Source: Cavenderia fasciculata (lineage: Eukaryota; Evosea; Eumycetozoa; Acytosteliales; Cavenderiaceae). From it: 64,000 nucleotides of DNA. The translations under genes were made by a program, and so were the position numbers. The stretch lies in assembly GCF_000203815.1 (NCBI RefSeq), contig NW_004457723.1, positions 496,001 through 560,000 of the forward strand, in the 5' to 3' direction. The notes below the pieces were generated by a model that saw only the letters and a program-made list of their open reading frames with translations, was not told where the DNA came from and did not search any database. Positions 1 to 10,264 of this stretch are shown here, in pieces (within the stretch, counting starts at the first letter, position 1; every line of letters starts with the position of its first letter).

Positions 1-1909
1 TTTATGGGCAGGGCAGCAGCTCTGCTGAAAAACAGATATTAATTAATTGACGGTTCTGTTGTGTCTGCACACCCACATCCACCATCGTTGGATTTGATTT
101 TTAATTTTTTCCCACCACACGATGCTCTGTCCCACACTGTTTCATTCATTATTATTATTATCTAACAACACCAAACAAACAAAATACCACACAATACAAC
201 AATACAACAGTTGTTGTATACTTTTTACTAGTCTATCAGATAACAAAGCATTCATCCATCCTGTCTACCTTAATAATAATAATAATAACCAGGATCGCTC
301 GGCTAGCCAACAACACACAAACACACATCCCTTCCAACAACACAGTGTATTGTTGAACAAAACACTAACTGCTTGATCAAAAGGGGATTAAATTGTTGTT
401 GTTGTTGGGAATACCGTCAATTAGTCAATCAGTCAAACTCAACTAAACACTCAACTACTATAGAGCATAGATCAAAGATCATTTATATGTGATTGAAATT
501 AATTAATCAACTGAAAAGGGTATGATAAACAAAGATATTATACAATACCTCTTCCACTCTCTGCTCTCCCCTCTTTTCTATTCTATTCCATTTTCACACA
601 ACAATGACGGTGATTTGGGGGTTTCAATCAACCAAAAGAAGTGTCTTTTTTAAGGATCTATTACTGGTACCCCGACTGGATTTGCGGTTTAAACAGTGTG
701 TGTTGTTGTTAATTAATTAACAACACTCACACACATACACATATTTATGTTACCCCCTTCACCTCCTTTCCTTTTTGTTTAAACTTTTTCATCATCATCG
801 TTCATCTATCCTATCATCACATCTTCCTTAATATTATTTTTATACTACACATCAATCAAATCAATCAAACAAACAATCAAACAATCAATCAATCAAACAA
901 TCAAACAATCAATCAGCAAACAGAGCAGTATTGGAAACATCATCAATAGTCAAAGACACATACCCAACAGTAGGGACAGGGTACAGACAGACAACAAGAT
1001 AGTTAGATATCCAAGGGTTTGGGTGACATGACAATACCGTTGCAGTTCACTCACACCCACACACTAAACTGGACTGACTGAGAAGGAAAAAATAATATTA
1101 TATGTACATATAAAGAAGACACACCCTACCCCACACATATACACACACACTGTTTAAACATAATATTGCCATCTCATCTCGTTGTTGTTGTTGTTGTTGT
1201 AGTAGTAGGAGGTTGATTTTCAAACAATTGAGAAGCACAAAATGATATTGAAGGGTAGTCAAACAATCAAACAACAACAACAACATCCTCTACTCAAACT
1301 ACTTTGTTCATCCTTCTTAGCTTTGCTTGTTGTTGATTTCGATTTAACCTACAAAAAAAGAAAACCAACCAAACCAAAGAGGAAGGAAGGAAACAAGCAC
1401 AGCAAAACAAAGCAGCAGCTGTAGCATTGACGAGAGTGCTATGCATATTGCACTCAAAAAGTGCATCTATTTAATATTGTGTATAATTGCATTTTCAACA
1501 ATTTATATCTTTTATTTATCTTGTTCCATCCACTCCATCTATCATCCATTCACCCAACTTACTATCCTCCCTATTATAATATTTCCATTTGATAGATATC
1601 TATCAAACTAGCTAGCCAAAAGCTTTTCATCACCCATTGTGTATATTTATTATATTATATTTAATTTGTACTTCACTTTTTTTTTTGTTTTTTTTGGTTT
1701 AAAAAAAAGATTGATCTCTATACTTTGTTGATTATGTACATAATCTTCCGATATCATGGTACCATTTATAAAAGTTTTAAAAAACTTTATATTAATCCAC
1801 CCCTTTGATTCCCCTCCCCTCTTCCCCTCTTCTCCTCTCCCCTTCCTCTTTTAATTTATAGCATATATCATAATTATTTATCTCGCCCGCTCTTTTTTTT
1901 TCTTTCAAG
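1..1909. other. Non-coding upstream region of the first gene
   Basis: I see no supported gene here. The stretch is A/T-rich and full of simple sequence, including a CAATCAAA-type repeat around 850-915 and GTT/CAA triplet runs. Short open frames have no coding character. A strong pyrimidine tract at about 1795-1855 is followed by TTTATAG at 1855-1861, roughly 50 bases before the ATG. That could be the acceptor of an intron in the 5' leader, but only transcript data would show it. Confidence 0.6.
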
Positions 1910-4042
1910 ATGACGGACCAACAAAAATTACAACAACAAATTATCAACGAGGTTAATAATTTGATGGTGATGGACTATGAAATAGTACAGGCCAAGACCA
2001 ATGAACCCGTCTCGGTACAATATTTTTGTAACCGAGATTGTGAGCCCCTTTATTTCCCCGATCGAACACTAGCCACACTGCTCCAAGTCAACCTGTCCAC
2101 TCTGAGAGGACGTTTCAACCGTTTGACCAAAAAATATTCTGGCATCCGTGTTTTGATCTCTGAAAAATCCAAAGCTCGTCTTACCAATTACCAATTTGTT
2201 TCTTGTCAACCAAATAACAACAATAACAATAACTCAAATACAACATCACCATCATCATCATCGTCGTCTTCATCACAGACACGAAACTCACCATCACCAC
2301 CATCGACAGTACCACCATCACCTCCATTACAATCGGTTGTCATTGCCGGCGCCAATGCAAATTACCCTGGTGGAGATGAATCGGGAGCCTCGTCGTTACA
2401 TGGTTTGGTTGCGCTCAATCATATCGATCTCGTCAACCACGCCCTCAGCGAATGGATAGCACTTAACCACGAACGTCTTGGAACTGCCATCCGTGACATT
2501 GAGATTAATCTCAGTCGTGCCAAGCTCTCTTACATTCGTCACAACGACATTATCACACTCTTGCCTAAAAAGTACGAGTGTCCTTCCCCTTCTTCATCTC
2601 CCCCAACCTCACCTTCGCATTATTCCGTTAATCCCTACAACCAACAACAACAACAACAAATTCGTCAATCCAATTATTCATCTTCTGTTCCTCAACAACA
2701 ATTTAATATTGGATCAAGTCCATCAATCAATCAATTTAGATCTCCGTCTTCATCGTCATCCAATAACAATAACAATCATAATAATAATACTTCACAACAT
2801 ACATCAAATTATATTATGAATTCTGGTTTAAATTATTGTAAGTACACAAAAAATATTTTTCATGTCTTGGGAAAAATATTAACTTACACCACTCTGCTTT
2901 TTCTTCTAGTGATGAATTGTAGTGCAGTAGAAAGTTTTAGACTTGGATCAAATTATGAAAATGGGCATGGTGGATCACCATGTTCGTCAACGAGTACCCA
3001 GTCACCTTTGACATCACCAAGTGAAGATGACTATAGTCTAAAGTATTCCAGTTCCTCATCTCAATTGTTGACAACACCCAACCCACATAAAAGAATTGGT
3101 GGTAGTAGTAGTGGTGGTTTGGATTATCCTAACCTTAATCCATTCCCATCACACAATCATAATCACAGCCACCACCACAGCCACCACAACAACAACCATC
3201 AACCTCTTCAATCAATTCAACAAACCTTTTCCCCTCACCACCACCACCACAACCACCAATCACAACCACATGATTACTTATATCACGTAGAACAAGAACA
3301 CCAAAGATCATTGTCAACCAAGAAACAAAAGCAACAACACAACTTGTCTGTCATCCCCCCCTCTCCATCCCTCCTAACCTCAACCTCTGCATGTTCGACC
3401 CCCACCTCACCTCCCTCCTCCTCAACCCTCCCCAACAACAACAACAAAAGTACTGGGTTACTTTCCCCTTTTGGCGGATTACCTCCTTTGACTTCATCGT
3501 CGTCGATGACATCACCATCGTCATCATCGTCATCGTCAGTGATGAATCTTCAAAAATTCCATCTATTTAGTCTTGGAAATCCTACCATGAGTACCAACAA
3601 CCCAATCATTGTCGATTGTTCCTACGAGAATGAAACCACTGGAATCAAGAAAAAGATTGACCTCAACAACTTTTCTGGATTCCCCAGCCTCTTTAAGTTC
3701 CTCGAGTCCTCCTTTGCATCGGCCCTACAAAAGCCACTTGGAGACTCGTTTGATATCTTTTGGAGTGATATTGCTGGCAATGGTTCCATCCGTCAGAGAA
3801 TCGACAAACAACGCGATGATTTGGATTGGAATGATTTCTTAATCAATGTCCGTGAGATTATTATCAAACAACGTTCAACCTCTTTGGCGGTATCAACAAC
3901 AACTACATTGTCGCCATTATTGGCTGCTGCAGTTGCCACCAATACCCCATCCCCTCTCAAATGTTCACCCCTCTTGCCCTATTGTCCACCTCTTTCCACT
4001 ACCAACCAACATGTTATGGCCGTCCAAAGCTTGTTAAGTTAA
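1910..4042 (+). CDS. Asn/Ser/His-rich protein of unknown function, one 72-nt intron
   Basis: I do not recognise a named family. The predicted intron is 2838-2909 (GTAAGT...TTCTAG), giving join(1910..2837,2910..4042) and 686 residues. Residues 1-100 form a compact conserved-looking block (CEPLYFPDRTLATLLQVN, then RFNRLTKKY), and a second block covers about 160-225. The middle is low complexity with Asn, Gln, Ser and His runs. The C-terminal 120 residues are again globular, with an acidic/aromatic pattern (FDIFWSDIAG, DDLDWNDFLINV) that resembles a PB1- or ubiquitin-like fold only loosely. Two folded ends joined by a disordered linker suggest a regulatory or nucleic-acid-associated protein, which is inference. 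The intron length is a multiple of three and it has no stop, so retention would keep the frame open. Confidence 0.75.
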   Translation: MTDQQKLQQQIINEVNNLMVMDYEIVQAKTNEPVSVQYFCNRDCEPLYFPDRTLATLLQVNLSTLRGRFNRLTKKYSGIRVLISEKSKARLTNYQFVSCQPNNNNNNNSNTTSPSSSSSSSSQTRNSPSPPSTVPPSPPLQSVVIAGANANYPGGDESGASSLHGLVALNHIDLVNHALSEWIALNHERLGTAIRDIEINLSRAKLSYIRHNDIITLLPKKYECPSPSSSPPTSPSHYSVNPYNQQQQQQIRQSNYSSSVPQQQFNIGSSPSINQFRSPSSSSSNNNNNHNNNTSQHTSNYIMNSGLNYCKYTKNIFHVLGKILTYTTLLFLLVMNCSAVESFRLGSNYENGHGGSPCSSTSTQSPLTSPSEDDYSLKYSSSSSQLLTTPNPHKRIGGSSSGGLDYPNLNPFPSHNHNHSHHHSHHNNNHQPLQSIQQTFSPHHHHHNHQSQPHDYLYHVEQEHQRSLSTKKQKQQHNLSVIPPSPSLLTSTSACSTPTSPPSSSTLPNNNNKSTGLLSPFGGLPPLTSSSSMTSPSSSSSSSVMNLQKFHLFSLGNPTMSTNNPIIVDCSYENETTGIKKKIDLNNFSGFPSLFKFLESSFASALQKPLGDSFDIFWSDIAGNGSIRQRIDKQRDDLDWNDFLINVREIIIKQRSTSLAVSTTTTLSPLLAAAVATNTPSPLKCSPLLPYCPPLSTTNQHVMAVQSLLS

Positions 4043-4640
4043 GATTCAACTTTTCAAAATACTATTGGACTAGTAGTAATATTGGTTAACCGTGGAAATT
4101 TGTGATAGATAGAAATAGAGAGAAAGAAATAGAGATAGAACTGAATGATAAATAACAAAATGTCACACAACAACATCAAGAACCCTTCCCTTCCTTCCAT
4201 CACCTCCTCCCCCCCCTTTTTTTTTAAAAACAACCAAAACAAACAATAATAATAATCAAAAAACAACCAAACAACCCAAACACAACCCTATAGCAAACAA
4301 CAACAAACAGAAGTTTATAGTACATGATTCAAGGTTTTGTTTACAATTAGTACACAAATATGGATATGTATCTTATAATAAGGATTTCATAATAAATAAT
4401 TATGTTTCTTTTCTTTGTCGCTTTCCAAAACAAACAAAAAACCAAAACCAAAAACCAAAACCAATCTATCCCAAACAAGGATCCTCGTCTTCTTTTATTA
4501 TTTACTTTTTTTATTAGTAGTGCAGTTGATGTTTAGAAAGCCGAGACAGCAGGATAAAATGGAATGTTCCATATTCTAATTTTAATTTATTTTTTAATAG
4601 CTAGATTATTTATTGTCCTTAAGAGTCCACTGCCAGTATC

Positions 4641-4749
4641 AGTTTAAAGCAATCATAATTTGGAATTATTTATTAGTTGTAATGATTCAAATCTATTTAA
4701 GAATATATTTTGATTATTAAATAATTCCCAATTGACCCAAATTTATCAA
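4641..4749 (+). repeat. Palindromic MITE-like element, copy 1
   Basis: The ends are inverted repeats: TTTGGAATTATTTA on the left and TTAAATAATTCCCAATT on the right. The interior (attcaaatct...aagaatatatt) is shared with copies at 5357-5480 and, inverted, at 8212-8312. Size, A/T content, terminal inverted repeats and lack of coding potential fit a non-autonomous DNA-transposon remnant. No encoding transposase is seen in the window. Confidence 0.55.
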
Positions 4750-4829
4750 TCAAGACTTGAAAAAAAAATAGTAGAGGATAATATGAAAATAGGAGTAGGG
4801 TGTAGACAAGAGTTTGGTGAAGCCGTTTG

Positions 4830-5105
4830 GTGTTCTATTTTGATCAATGTCAGAGCAAGGAAAGATAAAGACGATACCACCAATGATCAAATTAAAGTTT
4901 GGTCTATTCATTTCCATCTGACATTCTAATCAATCATGAATTAAAACTACAAATCTTTGACTCTACAAGTATTTCGAACCAATTCTAAACTGTTCCAATA
5001 TCAGTTAAAACTATCGATATTAGCTCTCTTTAAACACACATGTCTCTCTATTTGACGATTAGAGGCGACAATAAATTTAAATTGGTGATGGAAAAGTGTA
5101 AATAA
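4830..5105 (+). pseudogene. Decayed partial copy of the F-box/FNIP-like gene
   Basis: Short blocks match the intact gene downstream in the same order. GTCAGAGCAAG at about 4850 matches 5886, ATACCACCAA..ATCAAATTAAAGTT matches about 6038-6064, and TTCTAAACTGTTCCAAT at about 4984 matches 7196. TCTCTCTATT.GACGATTAGA matches 7263-7282. The intervening coding sequence is lost and no frame stays open. With a palindromic element upstream of both copies, this looks like one unit that was duplicated and then eroded. Confidence 0.55.
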
Positions 5106-5356
5106 TTAAAAATTGCTTATAAATTTGACAACAAAACAAATGATGATCATCAGGGTACGGCAGTAATATTATTTTAAATTCTATCTTACGAAAAGATAAT
5201 CAAAAAGAGATATATTATACCTTTTGGTCTACCAACCATATCAAAAGCTTAAAGGGGTGGTTATTGGCCAAGATCAGATTGGAAGTGCTTGGGATTCCTC
5301 TTTGAATTGCTCAAGCATTCGTTATCAACAAGTAGCTTTCTCTTTACTATAGTTCT

Positions 5357-5480
5357 ATCAGGTTAAAGTAATCATCATTTGGAATGATTTATTAGTTGTA
5401 ATGATTCAAATCTGAATTAAGAATATATTATAATTATTTAATTATTAAATAATTCCAAATTGATCCAAATGTATCAAGAC
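5357..5480 (+). repeat. Palindromic MITE-like element, copy 2
   Basis: Same orientation as the copy at 4641-4749, with near-identical segments (GGTTAAAGTAATCAT, ATTAGTTGTAATGATTCAAA, TTAAATAATTCCAAATTGATCC). It lies about 145 bases upstream of the start codon of the F-box/FNIP-like gene, so it sits in that gene's likely promoter. Confidence 0.55.
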
Positions 5481-5623
5481 TATTGTTAACAAAAAAGTAT
5501 GTATATATATGATCAAAAAGCAATTTTATTGATTTATTTGTTTCTAAATTCACTCTCGATCAAATAAAAGATAAATGACAACTAAATATATTAGTTAGTT
5601 AGTTAAATATAGTAGAAAATAGG

Positions 5624-7495
5624 ATGAATAGTAGAGAGTTATCGTTAGTACCTGGAGGAGGAGGACTATCAAACATTCTAATTCAACAAATATTGAATGA
5701 GATTGGCAGCATTCAGGATATCATAAGTCTTTTACTCACTTGTAAATCATTTTACTTTGATTTCAAATCGATGTATCTAAATAATATAACATTTAAACAT
5801 GTCTCTCAATCTTTTTTAAAGAGTGTTGAAAAGAGTATGGTTAAACAAAGAATGGAACCTTTTGGTGATCTATTTCAATCATTGTCAGAGCAAGTCGTTG
5901 TTAGTCAATGGCGCAAAAGAGATATTTTAACAATCAATACATCTTACTTGTCATCACCAAGCAATAATAATAATAAGGTTGACAAGGTGTATGATAAAGT
6001 CATTGTTAAATCAAAGTATGTTGGAAAGATCAAGAGGATACCACCAACCATCAAATTAAAGTTAATTGGTAATATGAACTTTGAACGTATCAGAGAGACA
6101 TTACAAGACCCCAAATGCTTAAAGGCACTGTCTGTAACCAACTGTAATATTGCTGGGTGTGCATTGTCTCCAACGATTGAAAACATTCGAATCAAGTTTA
6201 ATAGAATATCTGTAGTCCGGATCACACCTATTCTACCACCACCTCTGACATTGGCATGGCCATCTTTGTTGACATTCTTGACTATTGTCTCGAATGTAGC
6301 CCTTCCACTGGGCGTCCAATTCCCATCCACACTGACCAACCTCCGTCTCACGTTTACAACCCCTGTACACGTATTCAATTTCGATCTAAGTAATCTTGTG
6401 CATTTGACAGGCCTACAAATCTCATCAAACACCACTCAACGTATTCCAATCGACAATATTCAACTCCCCGTCCCAAACACATCGATAAAGCTTATTGACC
6501 TAGGATTCTTCCCTGTCGCGGGGCAGGTGACACAAGACTTTCTATCACCCAACCTAGAGACATTGTACTGTCTCGAATACGAGTGTTTTTCACCATCTGT
6601 CAGACTCCCTCCAAAAGTCATCGAAGTAATCATCGATGAATGCAGCGCTAGAATAATACCTGCAAACTTTTTCCCAGCAAGTCTCGAGAAACTGGACATA
6701 ACATTTCTAAATGGAGGTGGTATTGCATCAGGTGCATTGGTTGAGGGAATCAAAACATTGTCAATGATGGATTATACAGGTCCAGTCACACCAGACTACA
6801 TACCAAACTCTGTAACAGAACTTAACGGTCATGTATCAAATCCAGAGTTGGCAGTATTTCCAAGCCAACTCGTTACTCTCACTTCATCAATTAACTTGAC
6901 AGTACCGATTCTATTCCCTCCAAAATTAAGTAAATTAGATCGTGTCATTATTGGGTCACCATTAATCTATATGCCAACATCATTACAAACATTGTCAGGT
7001 GAATTATCGGCATCAACCTGTGTTGGTGTGGTCAACGACTATCCAGTCTATTCATTTCCACCGACCATTTTAATCAACAATGATGATAGTTCACCCAAAC
7101 ACAATCCACTACATTACATACTACCATCGAATCTCAAAGAGTTGAGTCTCCTAATCGACGTTCCTGCAGATGTTTTCAGTTTCAGGATTGACCAAATTCT
7201 AAACTGTTCCAATGTTAATAGACTATCTATCAGTCTCCCCAACCAATTTGAGGAATCTATTTGTCTCTCTATTCGACGATTAGAAGAAGACAATGAATAC
7301 ATATTAGTGACGGAAACAGATACTTTTAATGGTGCAATCATCAAACAACATAGATTACCCAAATACAACAACAACAACAACAACAAGTCTACCCAAAAGA
7401 GAGGTGTACTTGACTATAAACCACTCTATTTACAATTCCATATTAGTATGACAAGTGGGATGATCAGTATGAAAATAATCAATTCCCCTTTTTAA
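5624..7495 (+). CDS. F-box-like protein with FNIP/LRR-type repeats
   Basis: This is an intronless frame of 623 residues. Residues about 14-60 (LSNILIQQILNEIGSIQDIISLLLTC..) look like an F-box, which in known families binds Skp1 in SCF ubiquitin ligases. From about 190 on, a 20-25 residue repeat recurs with the core F/LPxxLxxLxL: FPSTLTNLRLTF, PPKVIEVIID, FFPASLEKLDITF, FPPKLSKLD, LPSNLKELSLL. This is the pattern of the FNIP/IP22 repeat proteins that are greatly expanded in dictyostelids. The likely role is substrate recognition for ubiquitination, but the substrate cannot be inferred. The start is the first ATG after an in-frame A/T-rich leader. A decayed copy lies upstream. Confidence 0.8.
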   Translation: MNSRELSLVPGGGGLSNILIQQILNEIGSIQDIISLLLTCKSFYFDFKSMYLNNITFKHVSQSFLKSVEKSMVKQRMEPFGDLFQSLSEQVVVSQWRKRDILTINTSYLSSPSNNNNKVDKVYDKVIVKSKYVGKIKRIPPTIKLKLIGNMNFERIRETLQDPKCLKALSVTNCNIAGCALSPTIENIRIKFNRISVVRITPILPPPLTLAWPSLLTFLTIVSNVALPLGVQFPSTLTNLRLTFTTPVHVFNFDLSNLVHLTGLQISSNTTQRIPIDNIQLPVPNTSIKLIDLGFFPVAGQVTQDFLSPNLETLYCLEYECFSPSVRLPPKVIEVIIDECSARIIPANFFPASLEKLDITFLNGGGIASGALVEGIKTLSMMDYTGPVTPDYIPNSVTELNGHVSNPELAVFPSQLVTLTSSINLTVPILFPPKLSKLDRVIIGSPLIYMPTSLQTLSGELSASTCVGVVNDYPVYSFPPTILINNDDSSPKHNPLHYILPSNLKELSLLIDVPADVFSFRIDQILNCSNVNRLSISLPNQFEESICLSIRRLEEDNEYILVTETDTFNGAIIKQHRLPKYNNNNNNKSTQKRGVLDYKPLYLQFHISMTSGMISMKIINSPF

Positions 7496-8532
7496 TAAAT
7501 TGTACGTGCTTTTGATTCAATCATATCCTTTATTATTTGTAAATTATTTTATTTATATATATTTATACTAGATATCTAAAGAGGACGACAATCATATCAG
7601 AGGTAACAAAGTTGAACAAAACGTTGGCTTCTCGAGAAATTGAAAGAGAGAGAGGAAGATTGCAATACTACTTTTTGATTAAAATACCAACATCAAAGAG
7701 TATATCTCTTACCTTCAACCAGCTGGGACAATCGTACCAATTACCGAATGGGGTATAATGAATTGAGGTCGTTGGTTGCACCTGTCATACATACCCATTT
7801 GAATAGTAACCTTTTTTTGAAAAGTAACATTTCCTATTCATCAAACAGTATCATCACATCCCTCTAGCCACAACAATCAGCTTACAGCATAACCTGCTGC
7901 CATTTATTTGCAGATGCTAGTGTCAGGCCTTGATAGGTCTTTCACAAATGACTCGAAACTCTTTAATACTTTTTCAATAGTTTTCATCTTTAATACAAGG
8001 AAAGGGTGGGCAAAGATGCAAAATGTCAGGGTTGAATGTAGCAAGAAAACTCGTTCCAGTTACTTGTTACTTTCATTTTCTCTGTTGTCATTGCGGTATC
8101 TTCCATTTCACAAACACACAGAAAATGAATTGTTGCAAGACATCTACAATTTAAAGTAAATTTTCAAGTATTCTATTATAAGGGAAGCATATCTGCCATT
8201 CCAGCTCAAAGCTAAAGTAATCATGATTGGAATTATTTAATAATTATAATATATTCTGAATACAGATTTGAATAATTATACACTAATAAATAATTCCAAT
8301 CAATTGATCAATTGAAACTATTGAACCCATTCAATGGTTTGAACTAGCCTTGGAAAAGTTGGGTATGTATAATTAAAAAAAAAAATAAAAAAAAATAAAT
8401 AAATAAAAATAGTATGTAGATTTTGAGCAAAAAAAGCGAAATTGAACCATTTTACTCTGTTCACTTTTCATTGTTTATCTGTCTCTTTATTTATATATCT
8501 CTTTATATCTCTCTTTAAAAAGAAAGAAAGAA
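7496..8532. other. Intergenic region with an inverted repeat-element copy
   Basis: No gene is supported. One short open frame at 7908-8159 has no family features and no neighbouring exon signals. The notable item is an inverted copy of the palindromic element at 8212-8312. Poly-A-rich sequence precedes the next start codon. Confidence 0.6.
8212..8312 (-). repeat. Palindromic MITE-like element, copy 3 (inverted)
   Basis: Read on the minus strand, this segment gives GGAATTATTTATTAGT, then ATTCAAATCTG, AGAATATATTATAATTATT and AAATAATTCC. That is the same order as copies 1 and 2. The arms around the ends (GATTGGAATTATT / AATAATTCCAATC) are perfect inverted repeats. Confidence 0.55.
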
Positions 8533-9789
8533 ATGACAACTAAAAAACAAACTACCAATAGTAGCGGTCAAGGTGCTAAAAAGATTAATAATACAGTAGC
8601 AGAGTCAGGTGATACAACAAGACCACAATCGTTTAACAATAATATATTATCATTACAAGAACCATTGTTGGCAAGACCAGCAAGAAAACAATCAAACAAT
8701 ATCAATACTAGATACGAAGAACATGATGTAGACTCACAAGACTATAATATTTGGTATGGAAAGAAGGTTGGAAAGAGAAATTGGCGTGATAGAGATGTTA
8801 GCGAAACAAGATGTAATCTACTCAAAGATTGTGGTCGTACACGTGCAGGCAAGGGATCATACTTTTGTCTTCACTTTTCAAAGGGACGTTGTGTAAATGG
8901 TGTTGACTGTACCTTTTTACATCGTGTTCCTACACCTGAAGACGATAAGAAACTCAGTCTAACATATGACATATTTGGTAGAGAAAGATTTAAACTTGAT
9001 AGAGAAGATATGGGTGGTGTTGGTAGTTTTAGTAGAGATAATAGAAGTATGTATAAACTATAAGAATTAAATTGTACTATATATTTAACCTTTTTTCTCT
9101 TTTTTATTTATTTTTTTAGCATTATATATAAGTGGTATTAAAAGTAACCAAAATGCGGTTGCATTGGAAGATATGATAAGAAGATCATTTGAAGAATGGG
9201 GAACGATTGAATATGTAAGAGTAATTATCAACAAATCGATTGCCTTTGTCAGATACATGTATCGTTCAACGGCTGAATTTGCAAAGATTGCAATGTCTGA
9301 CCAACAGTTGGACAATGGAGAACTGCTCAATGTTCGTTGGGCAACAGAAGATAGTAACCCACTTGCCAAACAACACGACGAAAGAAATCTTCATCGTGTT
9401 GCCACCGAAGTGGTAAACAAGAGACTCAAAGAAATGACTCCAGATGATAACTCTGCACTTAAATTTCAAATGACTGGTCAATACCCAAATACTGATGGTC
9501 AATTTGATCAAAATCTTTTACAAATGGGTAAGTAAAACAAAAAAAACAAAAAAAGAAACTCGAAATATATATGTGTATATATTAATATTTTATTTTCTCT
9601 AGAGAATACAATTCAATATAAATATAAAGGAAGTCAAAGTTATGAAATGCATCCATACGCAAGACAATATAATCATAAATTAAAGGAAAGACAAGAAAAT
9701 GGAGAAGGTGAAGATATTCAACCACTTGCTGGAGTTGGAAATATTTATGGTCATACTCCCAACTCTTTTAATCATCAAAAACAACAACC

Positions 9790-9821
<32 letters not shown>

Positions 9822-10144
9822 CCAATCCTCTTGCAAACATGACAGAGGAACAAAAACAACAATACGACGAATACTTAAAGAATTATTATCAATACTATGG
9901 TTATGATTATGCATCATTGACCGATGAACAAAAACAACAAATGTTACAATATTCTCAATCTTATTATGGTGTTGAACAAACCACTGAAACCTCTGAAACC
10001 ACTGAACAATCGACTGAAACAAATCAAGATACTACTACAGATGGCACTTCAACTACTTCTACTACTTCAACTACCTCGACTACTTCTACTACAGTTTCCT
10101 CTGAAAATAATACTAAACCAGATGAAACAAAAAAAGAGGAATAA
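8533..10144 (+). CDS. cwc2: Pre-mRNA-splicing factor Cwc2/RBM22
   Basis: The three exons are join(8533..9046,9120..9527,9603..10144), giving 487 residues; both introns are phase 1. The core is that of Cwc2/RBM22, the Prp19-associated protein that contacts U6 snRNA near the spliceosome active site. It has an N-terminal segment (NIWYGKKVGKRNWRD), a Torus-type cysteine region (RCNLLKDCGRTRA), and a CCCH finger with spacing C-x7-C-x5-C-x3-H (FCLHFSKGRC..C..H). The connector DMGGVGSFSRDNRT follows, then an RRM starting LYISGI with RNP1-like IAFVRYMYRS. Splicing of intron 1 restores the family sequence NRTLYISGI, which supports the donor choice. The C-terminal 150 residues are Gln/Thr-rich and variable. 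It is convergent with the next gene, with a 120-bp gap. Confidence 0.93.
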
Positions 10145-10264
10145 ATAATCCATGATCAATTATTTTGGATTTTGAATATTGCCGAGTCAATCGACAATTG
10201 ATATAATTAATTAATTTTATTATATATATATATATTATTATTTGTTTTGTTTTATTTTATTTTT

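Larger units (their letters stand above)
4043..5623. other. Intergenic region with repeat copies and a gene relic
   Basis: There is no intact gene. The region holds two direct copies of a palindromic element (4641-4749 and 5357-5480) and, between them, a decayed partial copy of the downstream F-box/FNIP-like gene. The rest is A/T-rich simple sequence. Confidence 0.6.

Noticed and set aside
122-376. Open frame of 84 codons near the left edge
   Set aside because: The composition is that of simple-sequence spacer, with no domain and no conserved-looking core.
7908-8159. Open frame of 83 codons between the FNIP-like gene and cwc2
   Set aside because: No family resemblance or intron/exon context; its length is within chance for this spacer.
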